The notes under the pieces: generated by a model
Told to the model about the DNA's origin: nothing
Database searches by the model: none
The model's input: the letters and a program-made list of their open reading frames with translations, nothing else
Assembly (NCBI GenBank): GCA_001304315.1
Contig: LJUW01000012.1
Span: 1 to 32,607 of the forward strand
DNA: 32,607 nucleotides
Reading direction: 5' to 3'
DNA from: a candidate division Zixibacteria bacterium SM23_73_2
GTDB taxonomy: Bacteria; Zixibacteria; MSB-5A5; SM23-73-2
Shown here: positions 7,384 to 14,951 of the stretch, piece after piece
How positions within the stretch are numbered: the stretch's first letter is position 1
Layout of the letters: every line of letters begins with the position of its first letter
Position numbers and translations under genes: made by a program

Positions 7384-8406
7384 CTAAATCGACTTGTCAG
7401 CACATCTTCTTTTTATGGGGATCTCCTCTGCCTCCTGAACAACCACCTTTTTTTGCAGTCTTTTACCATTCCGAATTAATGTAAAATCCGCCTCCGAGCC
7501 TCTGCTCAATCGCGAGATCATCCTTTTCAGCTCGAGTTTACTTTTGATTCGACTACCCTGACAATTTATGATCAGGTCACCTTCCTTAAGTCCCGCCCGA
7601 GATGCGGGACTTTTCTCAAATACCTTGGTTATCAGAACTCCTGCCTCTCCCTCAAAGTCCTCTTCAATCTCGGAGTGGATACCGATCCAGCCCCTTTTGA
7701 CCTCACCATTTTTCTTGAGGATCTTTCCAATCTCCTTGCAGGTGGTTGCTGGCAGAAGTAAAACCATATTCTTTTCCCCCTCAACCTTCCCTTCTATCAA
7801 ACCCATAAGCTCACCCCTGTTATTAAAAACCGGGGTTCCACAGTAATATATGGAACAGGGGATGTTTAACAGCAATAGGTTTTTATCGTAACCATCCATC
7901 CCTCCGATCCAAGAGTTTCCAACCGTTACCAAGCTCGCCTGCAGTCCCTTGGAATATCTGGTATTTCCCAGGACAATGCCCAGGTTCCCACTCTGTATTT
8001 TTTCAGCTATTCTAACCGGCTTTAAGTCCTTCTTTTGAATTCTAAGCAGGCTTACATCCGTTTCGAAATCGCATAGTATCTCTTTTATCTCCGAATCCTC
8101 TATCACCTCTCCACTCTGCAGGGTTACAGTCACCTGATCCACATTACTCAGGATGTTCTCCAAGGTCAGAATATGTTCCTGGTCTAATATCACGCCCACC
8201 CCATATTTTTCAAGACCCAGATCTTTGTTTTTGGCGGAGATGAAAACTATTGAAGGCCCCGCCTTATCCATTATCTGGGATAGATTCTTCTCTATCTCCT
8301 CCAAGGTGTTCCTGGTACCGGAACAGCTTAATAAAAAAAGGGAAAAAATCAGAAATCTGAAAAGAAAAGATTTTGCAGTAAGATCATTCATCGACCAGAA
8401 ATTCAC
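7384..8406 (-). CDS. HtrA-fold lipoprotein lacking the catalytic triad (pseudoprotease) with one PDZ
   Basis: 340 residues. A lipobox (FLLSC, Cys28) indicates a lipoprotein; Ser follows the Cys, so outer-membrane sorting is likely. Residues 45-225 align with the neighbouring DegP without gaps around the active site, but the His position is Asn84 (LTLENIL against LTNEHVV) and the Ser position is Cys189 (YYCGTPVFNNRGE against GNSGGPLVNARGE). Only Asp117 remains. One PDZ domain follows (about 240-325, VLITKVFEKSPASRAGLKEGD). The GTG start overlaps the anti-sigma stop (GTGA), with GGTGG upstream; an ATG five codons later is possible. Position suggests a role in sensing envelope damage or in controlling the anti-sigma factor, analogous in place to MucB/RseB but unrelated in fold. 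This role is inferred. Confidence 0.88.
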   Translation of the reverse strand: MNFWSMNDLTAKSFLFRFLIFSLFLLSCSGTRNTLEEIEKNLSQIMDKAGPSIVFISAKNKDLGLEKYGVGVILDQEHILTLENILSNVDQVTVTLQSGEVIEDSEIKEILCDFETDVSLLRIQKKDLKPVRIAEKIQSGNLGIVLGNTRYSKGLQASLVTVGNSWIGGMDGYDKNLLLLNIPCSIYYCGTPVFNNRGELMGLIEGKVEGEKNMVLLLPATTCKEIGKILKKNGEVKRGWIGIHSEIEEDFEGEAGVLITKVFEKSPASRAGLKEGDLIINCQGSRIKSKLELKRMISRLSRGSEADFTLIRNGKRLQKKVVVQEAEEIPIKRRCADKSI

Positions 8407-8879
8407 TTTTTATCCACCGAATAGATTGTCACACCCCCATCGTCTATTGAAGAAAATATCTCTTCATCATTTATAACTAAATTGTTCTCAAACCCCTCGG
8501 ATAAGGTTCTTGAATGAAAAGCAGGGTACAAACCTAAAAGGACAAACAAAAATATCAGGATGGAAAATACATATGCAGGCAAGGGTCCTAAAATTGGTGT
8601 TTTGAGAAATTGGAAGAAATCATCCAGCCAGTTTAAGATCCGGTTTTTTGCTGAAATATTGGATAACTTATGAGATAAAACGGATTCATAGAGTTCCCAA
8701 AAGTTTTCTCCCGCTTCGAATTTAAAGCTATTTTTTATCATCTCAATGGAATTATTATAGAAATCGAATTCCTTAGCACATAAGGGACAATCTCGGAGGT
8801 GCTGGTCAAGTGCTTTTTTCTCCTCTCCGGTCAGGTCCCAATAATTTAAGATCAGCTTCCTTATCTTTTTACAGTTCAT
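8403..8879 (-). CDS. Membrane-spanning zinc-finger anti-sigma factor
   Basis: 158 residues. The N-terminal cytoplasmic domain has the zf-HC2/ZAS pattern: Cys3, then His27-x3-Cys31-x2-Cys34 (DQHLRDCPLCAKEF). A single transmembrane helix lies at about 100-120 (PAYVFSILIFLFVLLGLYPAF), leaving a short periplasmic tail of about 38 residues. The protein should bind and hold the ECF sigma factor at the membrane until a signal triggers release. It overlaps the sigma gene by 11 nt and the pseudo-HtrA gene by 4 nt, so the three are translationally coupled. The periplasmic tail is short for regulated proteolysis of the RseA kind, and no site-2 protease is seen here. Confidence 0.92.
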   Translation of the reverse strand: MNCKKIRKLILNYWDLTGEEKKALDQHLRDCPLCAKEFDFYNNSIEMIKNSFKFEAGENFWELYESVLSHKLSNISAKNRILNWLDDFFQFLKTPILGPLPAYVFSILIFLFVLLGLYPAFHSRTLSEGFENNLVINDEEIFSSIDDGGVTIYSVDKK

Positions 8880-9513
8880 ATTTAATCCCCGACCCTTCTA
8901 AAATCCCTGAATAGTGTCTCAACAGCTCATCTCTCAGTTTGGAACGTGCACGGTGCAGATACCATCTTACCGTTGCCTGAGGCATGCTGGTTATCTCAGC
9001 TACCTCTTTTATATCCAGGCCTTCCAGATCCCTGAGGACGAAAACCGATTTCTGCTTGTCATTTAGAACGCTCATTGCTTTTTTTATAGCCCATCTTATC
9101 AGGTTTCTCTGATAAGATCTCTCCACATTAGATTTTTTCTCTTTAAGCTCCCCCCCTACGCTTTCCAGAGTCTCATGTCGATGTTTTCTATGCTTCCTTA
9201 TAAAATCGATGCTGGCATTAATGGTTATTCGGTAAAGCCAAGTGGAAAGCTTTTTAGAGGTGTCGAATCGATTCAAATTCTGATAGGTCTTTACGAAAAC
9301 TATTTGAGAGATATCTTTGGCATCCTCATAATTCCCTATCATCTTATAAGCGATGCTTGCCACCTGGGCTTTGAACCTCTCTACTAACTCTTGAAATGCC
9401 TTCTGGTCACCTCCCTTTGCTTTTTTAATTATCTCTTTTAAGCCCTTCTCATCACCAAAGGACTTGGTTTTTTTTAGCTCTGACTTCTTCTCTCCGAGCC
9501 TTTTAATATCCAT
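8869..9513 (-). CDS. ECF sigma factor (RpoE-like)
   Basis: 214 residues. Region 2 (about 35-108) has GDQKAFQELVERF, YEDAKDISQIVFVKTYQNL and STWLYRITINASIDFIRK; region 4 (about 145-198) has LNDKQKSVFVLRDLEGLDIKEVAEI and a helix-turn-helix ending TVRWYLHRARSKLR. A lysine-rich extension of about 30 residues precedes region 2, so the start may lie further in. No clear ribosome binding site precedes the ATG. It heads the operon with its anti-sigma factor, the pseudo-HtrA lipoprotein and probably degP. I could not define an autoregulatory ECF promoter upstream by eye. Confidence 0.95.
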   Translation of the reverse strand: MDIKRLGEKKSELKKTKSFGDEKGLKEIIKKAKGGDQKAFQELVERFKAQVASIAYKMIGNYEDAKDISQIVFVKTYQNLNRFDTSKKLSTWLYRITINASIDFIRKHRKHRHETLESVGGELKEKKSNVERSYQRNLIRWAIKKAMSVLNDKQKSVFVLRDLEGLDIKEVAEITSMPQATVRWYLHRARSKLRDELLRHYSGILEGSGIKYEL

Positions 9514-9832
9514 TGGACGGCTCTAAATTTCTACGTTTATGGTTTTTGGGACGTTTGCCTACTTATACTTTACAGTTTTTTTTGCAATCACAGATCTGAA
9601 AAATTAAATGTATTTATCAAAAAGACCCTCCATGAATCCTTTAGATAAATAACCACTTTCTTATAAAGTACAAATCCTAAATAAAAGATACAAAAATTTC
9701 CTGTATTTCCAAAGGCTTTTTTACTCCAGTACTCATCTCTTCACATAAGCTCCTTAAAGTTAATCAGTTAAATACAAAATCTCCAGGTATGATGTCACTG
9801 ACACAATAAACGTTTTTTTTGAGATCATTCTG
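9514..9832. other. AT-rich intergenic region upstream of the ECF sigma factor
   Basis: No gene seen. It should hold the sigma operon promoter and the end of the DUF523 transcript. A short palindrome TGTCAGTGACA is present near 9795-9805. I found no clear ECF-type promoter. Confidence 0.5.
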
Positions 9833-10273
9833 TCATTTCGGTATAACTTCTATATCTCCATCTTTTAAAAGTGCTGCGGTAACTCCATCCCCTTTGACAA
9901 TTCTTCCTTTTCTGCAGATTTTTCCGCACCCGCAAGATGGGCTTTTGTTCTTCATATAAGCAGCCTTTATCCTATATCCCTTAGCTATCCTTAACGTTTC
10001 CCTGGCACCCTTTATCATCTCAGAAGTGACGTCTTCTCCCTTTTCATTGACAACTTTACTTCTTGAAGACAAAACGTCTTTCCCATCGCCTTTTTCTATC
10101 TCAACCTTCGGTCTGGGTATGGGTAATCCACCCAGCTTTTCAGGACATACGGGTACAGCCAGTCCGTTATCCACTAAAAAAATCACTTCCCTATCTGCTG
10201 AACTCATACCATTGTATCTACACCTTTCTCCTGCAAGACAAGCGGATACCAGATATTCGGGTTTAATTCTCAT
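9833..10273 (-). CDS. DUF523 family protein (TudS-like, possible iron-sulfur thiouracil desulfidase)
   Basis: 146 residues, the usual size for stand-alone DUF523. Signature elements are SACLAGERCRYNG (Cys12, Cys18), VPVCPEKLGGLPIPR (Cys43) and KSPSCGCGKIC (Cys114, Cys116, Cys120). Characterised TudS members of this family bind a [4Fe-4S] cluster through three conserved cysteines and remove sulfur from 2-thiouracil. Whether this protein does the same is inferred from family membership. It is probably cytoplasmic. The start lies 59 nt after the M23 peptidase stop, so co-transcription is possible without an obvious functional link. Confidence 0.9.
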   Translation of the reverse strand: MRIKPEYLVSACLAGERCRYNGMSSADREVIFLVDNGLAVPVCPEKLGGLPIPRPKVEIEKGDGKDVLSSRSKVVNEKGEDVTSEMIKGARETLRIAKGYRIKAAYMKNKSPSCGCGKICRKGRIVKGDGVTAALLKDGDIEVIPK

Positions 10274-10332
10274 CTTGCAAAAATTAAAAGCCCCGATAGA
10301 ACTTGTGGTTTTTATTTCTAATTCACAAAAAA

Positions 10333-11250
10333 TTAATCCACAACGAATTTTTCAGATAGGATATATTTTCGTGGATTTACAGCCTCTCCTTTAAAATGAA
10401 CCTCGTAATGCAGGTGGGGTCCAGTGGAATAACCTGTGTTTCCTACAGTACCGATCAGCTCACCCCTTTTTATCCTCTGCCCCTTTTTTACCTTTATCTG
10501 ATTCAAATGCCCGTAGCGGGTCTCGTATCCGTGGCCATGATCCACTGCGATCAGTTTACCCAGTCCCTTGTGCCATCCAGTATAATCGACGACACCATCA
10601 GCAGTTGACCGTACCGGAGTCCCCTTGGGAGCGGCAATATCTATACCCAGGTGAGGTTGCTTAAGACCGGTAAAAGGCGAAGGTTTAAGACCAAATCCTC
10701 TGCTTACATAGCCCTGGGCAGGCCAGATCGAAGGGGTATGATCTAAAACCTCTTTTTTTGAAACCAATTCTTCGTAAATTTGATCGAAACTCTCTTCTTC
10801 AAATTTCGCCTGTCTTAAAAGTTTGTTCAACTCCGTGGTAGCTAACTTAACTTTCTCAGCTCTCTCTGATCGGTAAGGAGAAAAAGCCAGGTCGGGACCA
10901 CCTACTCCCACCTCCCTTATCGCATCATCAACCTCAGGCAAACCAAAAATCATTCTTACGCTCTTCTCCTTTTGAATCAAAAAATCCATTTGATCCTTTA
11001 GTTGAGAAACGACTGTATATAAATCTGAGATCTCACTCTCCAGGTACTTGTTCTGATCCCTCAGAGAAGACAGTTCCTTTCGATCAAAATCAAGCTTAAG
11101 GTAGCTTACCACCGAAAAGAGTCCTAATCCAAAAAACAAGACTAAAACCACTGCGGCAGAACAAATTAAGTGCCAAGAGATCTTCTTATGATATGTCTTT
11201 CCTCTGGTTGGAACTAACAAAAAAGTCAATTTCTTATCTTTCATAAACAT
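10333..11250 (-). CDS. Membrane-anchored M23 family peptidoglycan endopeptidase
   Basis: 305 residues. A cytoplasmic tail with basic residues leads into one transmembrane helix (about 27-50), then a coiled coil (about 55-100, FDRKELSSLRDQNKYLESEISDLY), a linker, and an M23/LytM domain (about 185-295). Metal ligands are present: His200-x3-Asp204 (HLGIDIAAP) and His279-x-His281 (GPHLHYEVH), so it should be an active zinc peptidase of the MepM/NlpD-like type, cutting peptide cross-links during wall growth. AGAGGG lies 5 nt before the first ATG; a second ATG two codons later is also possible. A promoter with TTGACA lies just upstream. Confidence 0.94.
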   Translation of the reverse strand: MFMKDKKLTFLLVPTRGKTYHKKISWHLICSAAVVLVLFFGLGLFSVVSYLKLDFDRKELSSLRDQNKYLESEISDLYTVVSQLKDQMDFLIQKEKSVRMIFGLPEVDDAIREVGVGGPDLAFSPYRSERAEKVKLATTELNKLLRQAKFEEESFDQIYEELVSKKEVLDHTPSIWPAQGYVSRGFGLKPSPFTGLKQPHLGIDIAAPKGTPVRSTADGVVDYTGWHKGLGKLIAVDHGHGYETRYGHLNQIKVKKGQRIKRGELIGTVGNTGYSTGPHLHYEVHFKGEAVNPRKYILSEKFVVD

Positions 11251-11278
11251 AAAAACCCTCTGTAATTTATTTTGACTA

Positions 11279-11306
11279 AATTTATGCTATCAATTCTTAA
11301 TGTCAA
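11279..11306 (-). promoter_or_regulatory. Promoter of the M23 peptidase gene
   Basis: TTGACA (11306-11301) and TAAATT (11284-11279) on the minus strand are 16 bases apart and would start transcription about 22 nt before the ATG. The -10 matches the consensus at four of six positions. Confidence 0.5.
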
Positions 11307-11659
11307 GTTTTTTTTCACTTTGAACTAAAAAATTTTTTAATCTTTTTCTTATAGGTTCTTCAATTGGAATATTTTAGCTTAATGCAGGATATAGAACTGA
11401 AGTAAACTTATCTCCTAAGAGCTTCAAAAGTTGTTGAAAAAGATATAGATTAACAAAAAATGTTAAATCCTCTTACTTTTTGTTCAACATCTGTTTTTAT
11501 CGGTTTTTTACTAAAAATCTTGAAATGATATAGAAGAATTTGAATTTTGTTTATAAAGAATAAAAGCCAACGAATTTTAAGTCATTGGTTTATAAAAGAT
11601 TAACAAAATCCACATTGAGCTGATCAAAAGCAGGAGGTGTTTTGCTGAATCTGAATTTG
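11307..11659. other. Very AT-rich intergenic region
   Basis: No gene supported. An AGGAGGTG at 11632-11639 precedes a 28-codon TTG frame with poor spacing, which I do not call. No repeats or hairpins with convincing tails were seen. Confidence 0.5.
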
Positions 11660-11806
11660 CTATTTTATAAGAATATATTCCCTTCTCAATATCTTGTTTA
11701 CCACCTTAATGAACTTTTCAGAATTTAAGTTCTGTAAGCTGTATATGTGCCAGCAGGTCTTCTCCGAATTTTTGATCGGATTTGACTTTTTGATTTTTTT
11801 TGGCAT
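11660..11806 (-). CDS. Small basic protein candidate, 48 residues
   Basis: This frame is too short for the ORF track. It begins MPKKIKKSNPIKNSEK, continues with TCWHIYSLQNLNSEKFIK and ends in a predicted helix (VVNKILRREYILIK). AGGTGG lies 6 nt before the ATG. Codon choice resembles the neighbouring genes and the composition (lysine-rich, one Cys, one Trp, amphipathic helix) looks protein-like. It diverges from the second ECF operon, with only 66 bases between it and the next small ORF. The track's plus-strand frame at 11694-11876 is a hydrophobic shadow of it. No family is recognised. Confidence 0.5.
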   Translation of the reverse strand: MPKKIKKSNPIKNSEKTCWHIYSLQNLNSEKFIKVVNKILRREYILIK

Positions 11807-11872
11807 CGCTTCCCACCTTTTTCTTTTTTACAATATGCAACAGCTGTGCCAGATAAAAGAAAGGAGAGTTAT

Positions 11873-11983
11873 TTGAAAGAACCTGGTAGTGGATTTAATG
11901 ATTTGAGGTTAGAGGCAACCAGAAATCCCGCGAAAACCAAAATTCAATTTGATTTTCTCTTTGATATGGGCAAAAAACCATAA
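11873..11983 (+). CDS. Small ORF upstream of the second ECF sigma gene, 36 residues
   Basis: TTG start with AAGGAG 6 nt upstream, reading MKEPGSGFNDLRLEATRN and ending FDFLFDMGKKP. It is below the track's length limit. The strong ribosome binding site and sensible codon use favour a real small gene or leader peptide of the sigma operon; the sigma start lies about 60 nt downstream. It may instead be a decayed coding remnant. No family is recognised. Confidence 0.42.
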   Translation: MKEPGSGFNDLRLEATRNPAKTKIQFDFLFDMGKKP

Positions 11984-12044
11984 AATATTGATTTCCCCGC
12001 ATACATTTTTTGATTGTTTTTTAGAGGGAATTTTGGTATTTTTG

Positions 12045-12659
12045 ATGAAACTAAAAATGAACAAACCCGTATTCAAAAAAAGGACAGACGAAGACAAAAA
12101 AAAAGAGGACTTACTTGTTCAACAAGCCCTGAAAGGCAACAAAAAAGCATTTGAGAATTTAGTGCAGAGATATCAAAGGTCGGTCTACCATGTAATATAT
12201 AAAATTATAAAAGACCCGGAGGAGACAAAAGACCTTATGCAGGAAACTTTTTTAAAAGCCTATAGCTCTCTCTCAACCTACAAATCACAATTTCGTTTCA
12301 CCACCTGGCTTTACCGAATAGCAGTCAATAACTCCATCGACTATCTGAGGAAGAAAAAGATAATCACCCTATCTTTGGATCAAAAAATTGAAACCAAATA
12401 TGGTAAGTTAAGCTTTGAGCCCAAGGATTGGACTTATAATCCCGAGAAAGAACTTGTGGCCAAAAAGAAAAGATTCTCCATAGACAAAGCCATCCAGGCC
12501 CTGCCTAAAAAATACCGAGAGGTGATTGTATACCGACATAAAAAGGAAAAATCCTATAAGGAGATATCCGAGATCCTGGGAATTCCAGCCGGCACGGTAA
12601 AGGCCAGGATCTTCAGGGGAAGGGAGCTTTTGAAGAAGAAATTGAGATTTCTGAGATAG
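12045..12659 (+). CDS. ECF sigma factor (second)
   Basis: 204 residues from the ATG at 12045. The track's TTG at 11949 would add a hydrophobic 32-residue extension atypical of the family. Region 2 (GNKKAFENLVQRYQRSVYHVIYKI, EETKDLMQETFLKAYSSL, TTWLYRIAVNNSIDYLRKK) and region 4 (ALPKKYREVIVYRHKKEKSYKEISEILGIPAGTVKARIFRGRELLKKKL) are both complete. No good ribosome binding site precedes either early ATG, so the start is uncertain. It is followed after 12 nt by the DUF4097 gene, whose ribosome binding site overlaps the sigma stop. No zinc-finger anti-sigma gene is present, unlike the first ECF locus. Confidence 0.93.
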   Translation: MKLKMNKPVFKKRTDEDKKKEDLLVQQALKGNKKAFENLVQRYQRSVYHVIYKIIKDPEETKDLMQETFLKAYSSLSTYKSQFRFTTWLYRIAVNNSIDYLRKKKIITLSLDQKIETKYGKLSFEPKDWTYNPEKELVAKKKRFSIDKAIQALPKKYREVIVYRHKKEKSYKEISEILGIPAGTVKARIFRGRELLKKKLRFLR

Positions 12660-12671
12660 GAGGTTTTGAGG

Positions 12672-13715
12672 TTGAAAAAGCATAGCTTGGTTTCAATATT
12701 ATTATTCTTTGCCTTATGCATAATATTTCACCCGATTTCGACTGAGGGGAAAGAGTTCACTATTGATTTTCACAGAGAATTCGACGTGGTTGAAAATCCC
12801 TCGCTTTATGTGGATAACCTATCCGGAGAAATCAGAATAAAATCCCATTCGAAAAACAAGATCATAATTAAAGCCTCAAAGGTAGTTAAAGCTAAAAACC
12901 TTGAAAGGGCAGAAAAAGTAGCTGAAGATACCAAAATAAAAACCAGGAAAAGAGACTCCGAAGTGATAATACGCACCCAGTACCCCAGGTTCAGACTTTT
13001 TCAAGATGAAAAGGTAAAAGTGTATTATCATATTCTTGTGCCGGAGAAAACCAAATTGGATTTGAAAACCACCTCAGCGAATGTGGATATCGAAGGGATC
13101 AGGGAGAATATCAACGTATCCACGACTTCAGGTGACATCACCATCGAAGAGGCTTTCGGAGAGATCGTCACCTCCTGCACCTCGGGGGATGTAATTTTTT
13201 GGGATATCTCAGGCAAAATTAGAATCAAAGGCACAAGCTCCGATATAGAGTTGAGTAAAATCGAAGGGGATCTGAGGATCGAGTGCACCAGCGGAGATGT
13301 GGAAATTGACAACTTGGAGGGTGAAGCGGAAATAAGCGTTACCTCCGGGGACATTACGCTACAGGAAATCGATGGTAACATAGAAGCAACCTCCGCCTCC
13401 GGTGATGTGGATATCCTTCAAAAAAAGGGCTCTCTTGATCTTGAATCCATAAGCGGAACCATCAAAGCCAAAACAAAGGTGACAGAAGACCACCGATATT
13501 CCCTGGAAACATTAAGCGGTGATGTCTATCTTTACATTCAAAAGGATGCCGATGCAAAAGTTAAACTGGAAACTTCCAGCGGAACCATCCATTCCAAAGT
13601 CTCCTTAACCTTGGATAGCTTTTCACGAAAACTTCTGGTTGGAGAAATGGGGAATGGGGAATCCGAAATTAACATCTTCACTACCAGTGGAGATATAACT
13701 ATCAAGGAGTATTAA
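12672..13715 (+). CDS. DUF4097 beta-helix envelope protein
   Basis: 347 residues. A signal peptide (VSILLFFALCIIFHPIST) is followed by a short N-terminal part (about 25-130) and then a right-handed beta-helix marked by a repeated T/S-S-G-D turn: TTSGDITIEE, CTSGDVIFW, GTSSDIEL, CTSGDVEID, VTSGDITLQ, SASGDVDIL, SISGTIKAK, TLSGDVYLY and, at the C-terminus, TTSGDITIKEY. This is the pattern of DUF4097/putative adhesin proteins, which are found beside envelope-stress regulators. The track begins at TTG 12666, but TAGGAGG at 12657-12663 is properly spaced (8 nt) from TTG 12672, so I use that. It is expected in the periplasm or on the surface, translationally coupled to the sigma gene. Confidence 0.9.
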   Translation: MKKHSLVSILLFFALCIIFHPISTEGKEFTIDFHREFDVVENPSLYVDNLSGEIRIKSHSKNKIIIKASKVVKAKNLERAEKVAEDTKIKTRKRDSEVIIRTQYPRFRLFQDEKVKVYYHILVPEKTKLDLKTTSANVDIEGIRENINVSTTSGDITIEEAFGEIVTSCTSGDVIFWDISGKIRIKGTSSDIELSKIEGDLRIECTSGDVEIDNLEGEAEISVTSGDITLQEIDGNIEATSASGDVDILQKKGSLDLESISGTIKAKTKVTEDHRYSLETLSGDVYLYIQKDADAKVKLETSSGTIHSKVSLTLDSFSRKLLVGEMGNGESEINIFTTSGDITIKEY

Positions 13716-13729
13716 AAAAGGCAACTTCT

Positions 13730-14863
13730 ATGTACTGGATGAAAAAAATAATAGTTCTTTTTCTCCCTTTTACATTTTTGTTATTCTCCTTTAGTGAAAT
13801 CCTCTCCCAGGAAAAAGAGATCTGGACCATCGATACCCTGAAAGTCATAGAAATAGAGATCAGCGATGAAGAAATAAATCTGGTGACTCCGGAGGGGAAA
13901 GAATACAAATATCAACCAAAAAAGATCGAAAGAATCACCACCGATAAAAAAATCGAAAAAGCCAAGGAAAGAAAGCGTTCTTTAATTCGAAAGGATATCG
14001 TAAGGGCAGGAACTGATATCATAATAGACCAGGATGAAGAGGTAGACGGTGATGTAACCGCCATAGGCGGGGACGTAGTGGTTAAAGGTGTGGTCGATGG
14101 AAATGTGGTGTCGATCTGGGGTGATATCCTGGTTACCTCAGTGGGGATAATAGAGGAAGACGTAACCAGCGTGGGAGGGGAGGTTACTGTAGAACCCGGA
14201 GGGATAATAAAAGGGGAAAAGGTGGAAGTAAAGGGGAATATCCCTGGAGCTAATTTCCCCTCGATTATCATCCAACCCAAAATAATCCCCAGAGGTTTCG
14301 GGATTTTGGCCTGGATGGTGAAAATATTAATTTTTCTCTTCTTAGGAATGATCGTTTTCTCGGTTGTGCCCAAAAACGTCGGCAAAGTAAAGGATAAAGT
14401 TGAAAACGAATTCTTGAAATCGCTTTTGATCGGACTTTTAGCCTGGATTTTGTTCCTGCCGGCTTTTGTTCTTCTTCTGATAACTATAATAGGAATACCT
14501 CTGGCTATACTTTTACCTTTGGTTCTAATTGTGGCAACTATAGTAGGCTATACTGCAGCATCCCTGTTTATCGGGGAGAAGATAAAACAAAACACGAAAA
14601 TTAAACCCCAAACACCTCTTCTAACCGTCCTTTTGGGAATAATTGCGATAGATTCGATCGCATTTCTTGGAGTATTAACTGGCGTTTGGGGGCACGCTCT
14701 TTTGCCTCTCTCCACCACCTTAACGGTGGTTTACTGGGTAACCTTCTCGATAATTGTGACCACAGGCTTGGGATCGGTAATCATAACCCGTTTCGGAGCC
14801 AGACCAAAAGAAGCCAAAATGCAAAAAACGACTCCTGAAGGCAGACCAACTTCCTTTGAATAA
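13730..14863 (+). CDS. Bactofilin-like repeat protein with C-terminal transmembrane domain
   Basis: 377 residues. A signal peptide (IIVLFLPFTFLLFSFSEILS) is followed by a charged region, then a polymer-forming/bactofilin-like beta-repeat (about 93-170: VDGDVTAIGGDVVVKGVVDGN, EEDVTSVGGEVTVEPGGIIKG). After it come about five hydrophobic helices (190-212, 231-252, 254-280, 297-318, 328-353) and a short polar tail. The beta part should lie outside the inner membrane. The gene follows the DUF4097 gene by 14 nt and completes a three-gene ECF operon. With no classical anti-sigma gene present, this protein could be what senses or restrains the sigma factor, but that is speculation. An ATG three codons in is an alternative start. 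Confidence 0.85.
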   Translation: MYWMKKIIVLFLPFTFLLFSFSEILSQEKEIWTIDTLKVIEIEISDEEINLVTPEGKEYKYQPKKIERITTDKKIEKAKERKRSLIRKDIVRAGTDIIIDQDEEVDGDVTAIGGDVVVKGVVDGNVVSIWGDILVTSVGIIEEDVTSVGGEVTVEPGGIIKGEKVEVKGNIPGANFPSIIIQPKIIPRGFGILAWMVKILIFLFLGMIVFSVVPKNVGKVKDKVENEFLKSLLIGLLAWILFLPAFVLLLITIIGIPLAILLPLVLIVATIVGYTAASLFIGEKIKQNTKIKPQTPLLTVLLGIIAIDSIAFLGVLTGVWGHALLPLSTTLTVVYWVTFSIIVTTGLGSVIITRFGARPKEAKMQKTTPEGRPTSFE

Positions 14864-14951
14864 ACAAGTTTGCTTTTGTAGCTTTTTATTGATATCAGGT
14901 AATTTATCCCTTTTTTTCTTTGGATAAGTACATAAAACTAAAGCTTAAAAA

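Noticed and set aside
7384-8406. Possibility that the pseudo-HtrA is an active cysteine protease
   Set aside because: The catalytic His position is Asn, and no other His stands near the Cys in the aligned segments.
11642-11728. 28-codon frame after AGGAGGTG at 11632
   Set aside because: Start spacing is only 3 nt, the peptide has no distinctive features, and it overlaps the minus-strand small ORF.
11694-11876. 60-residue hydrophobic plus-strand ORF
   Set aside because: It starts at TTG without a ribosome site and lies opposite the better-supported 48-residue frame.
12408-14385. Minus-strand ORFs opposite the second ECF operon
   Set aside because: They are serine/proline-rich shadows of the TSGD and bactofilin-like repeats.
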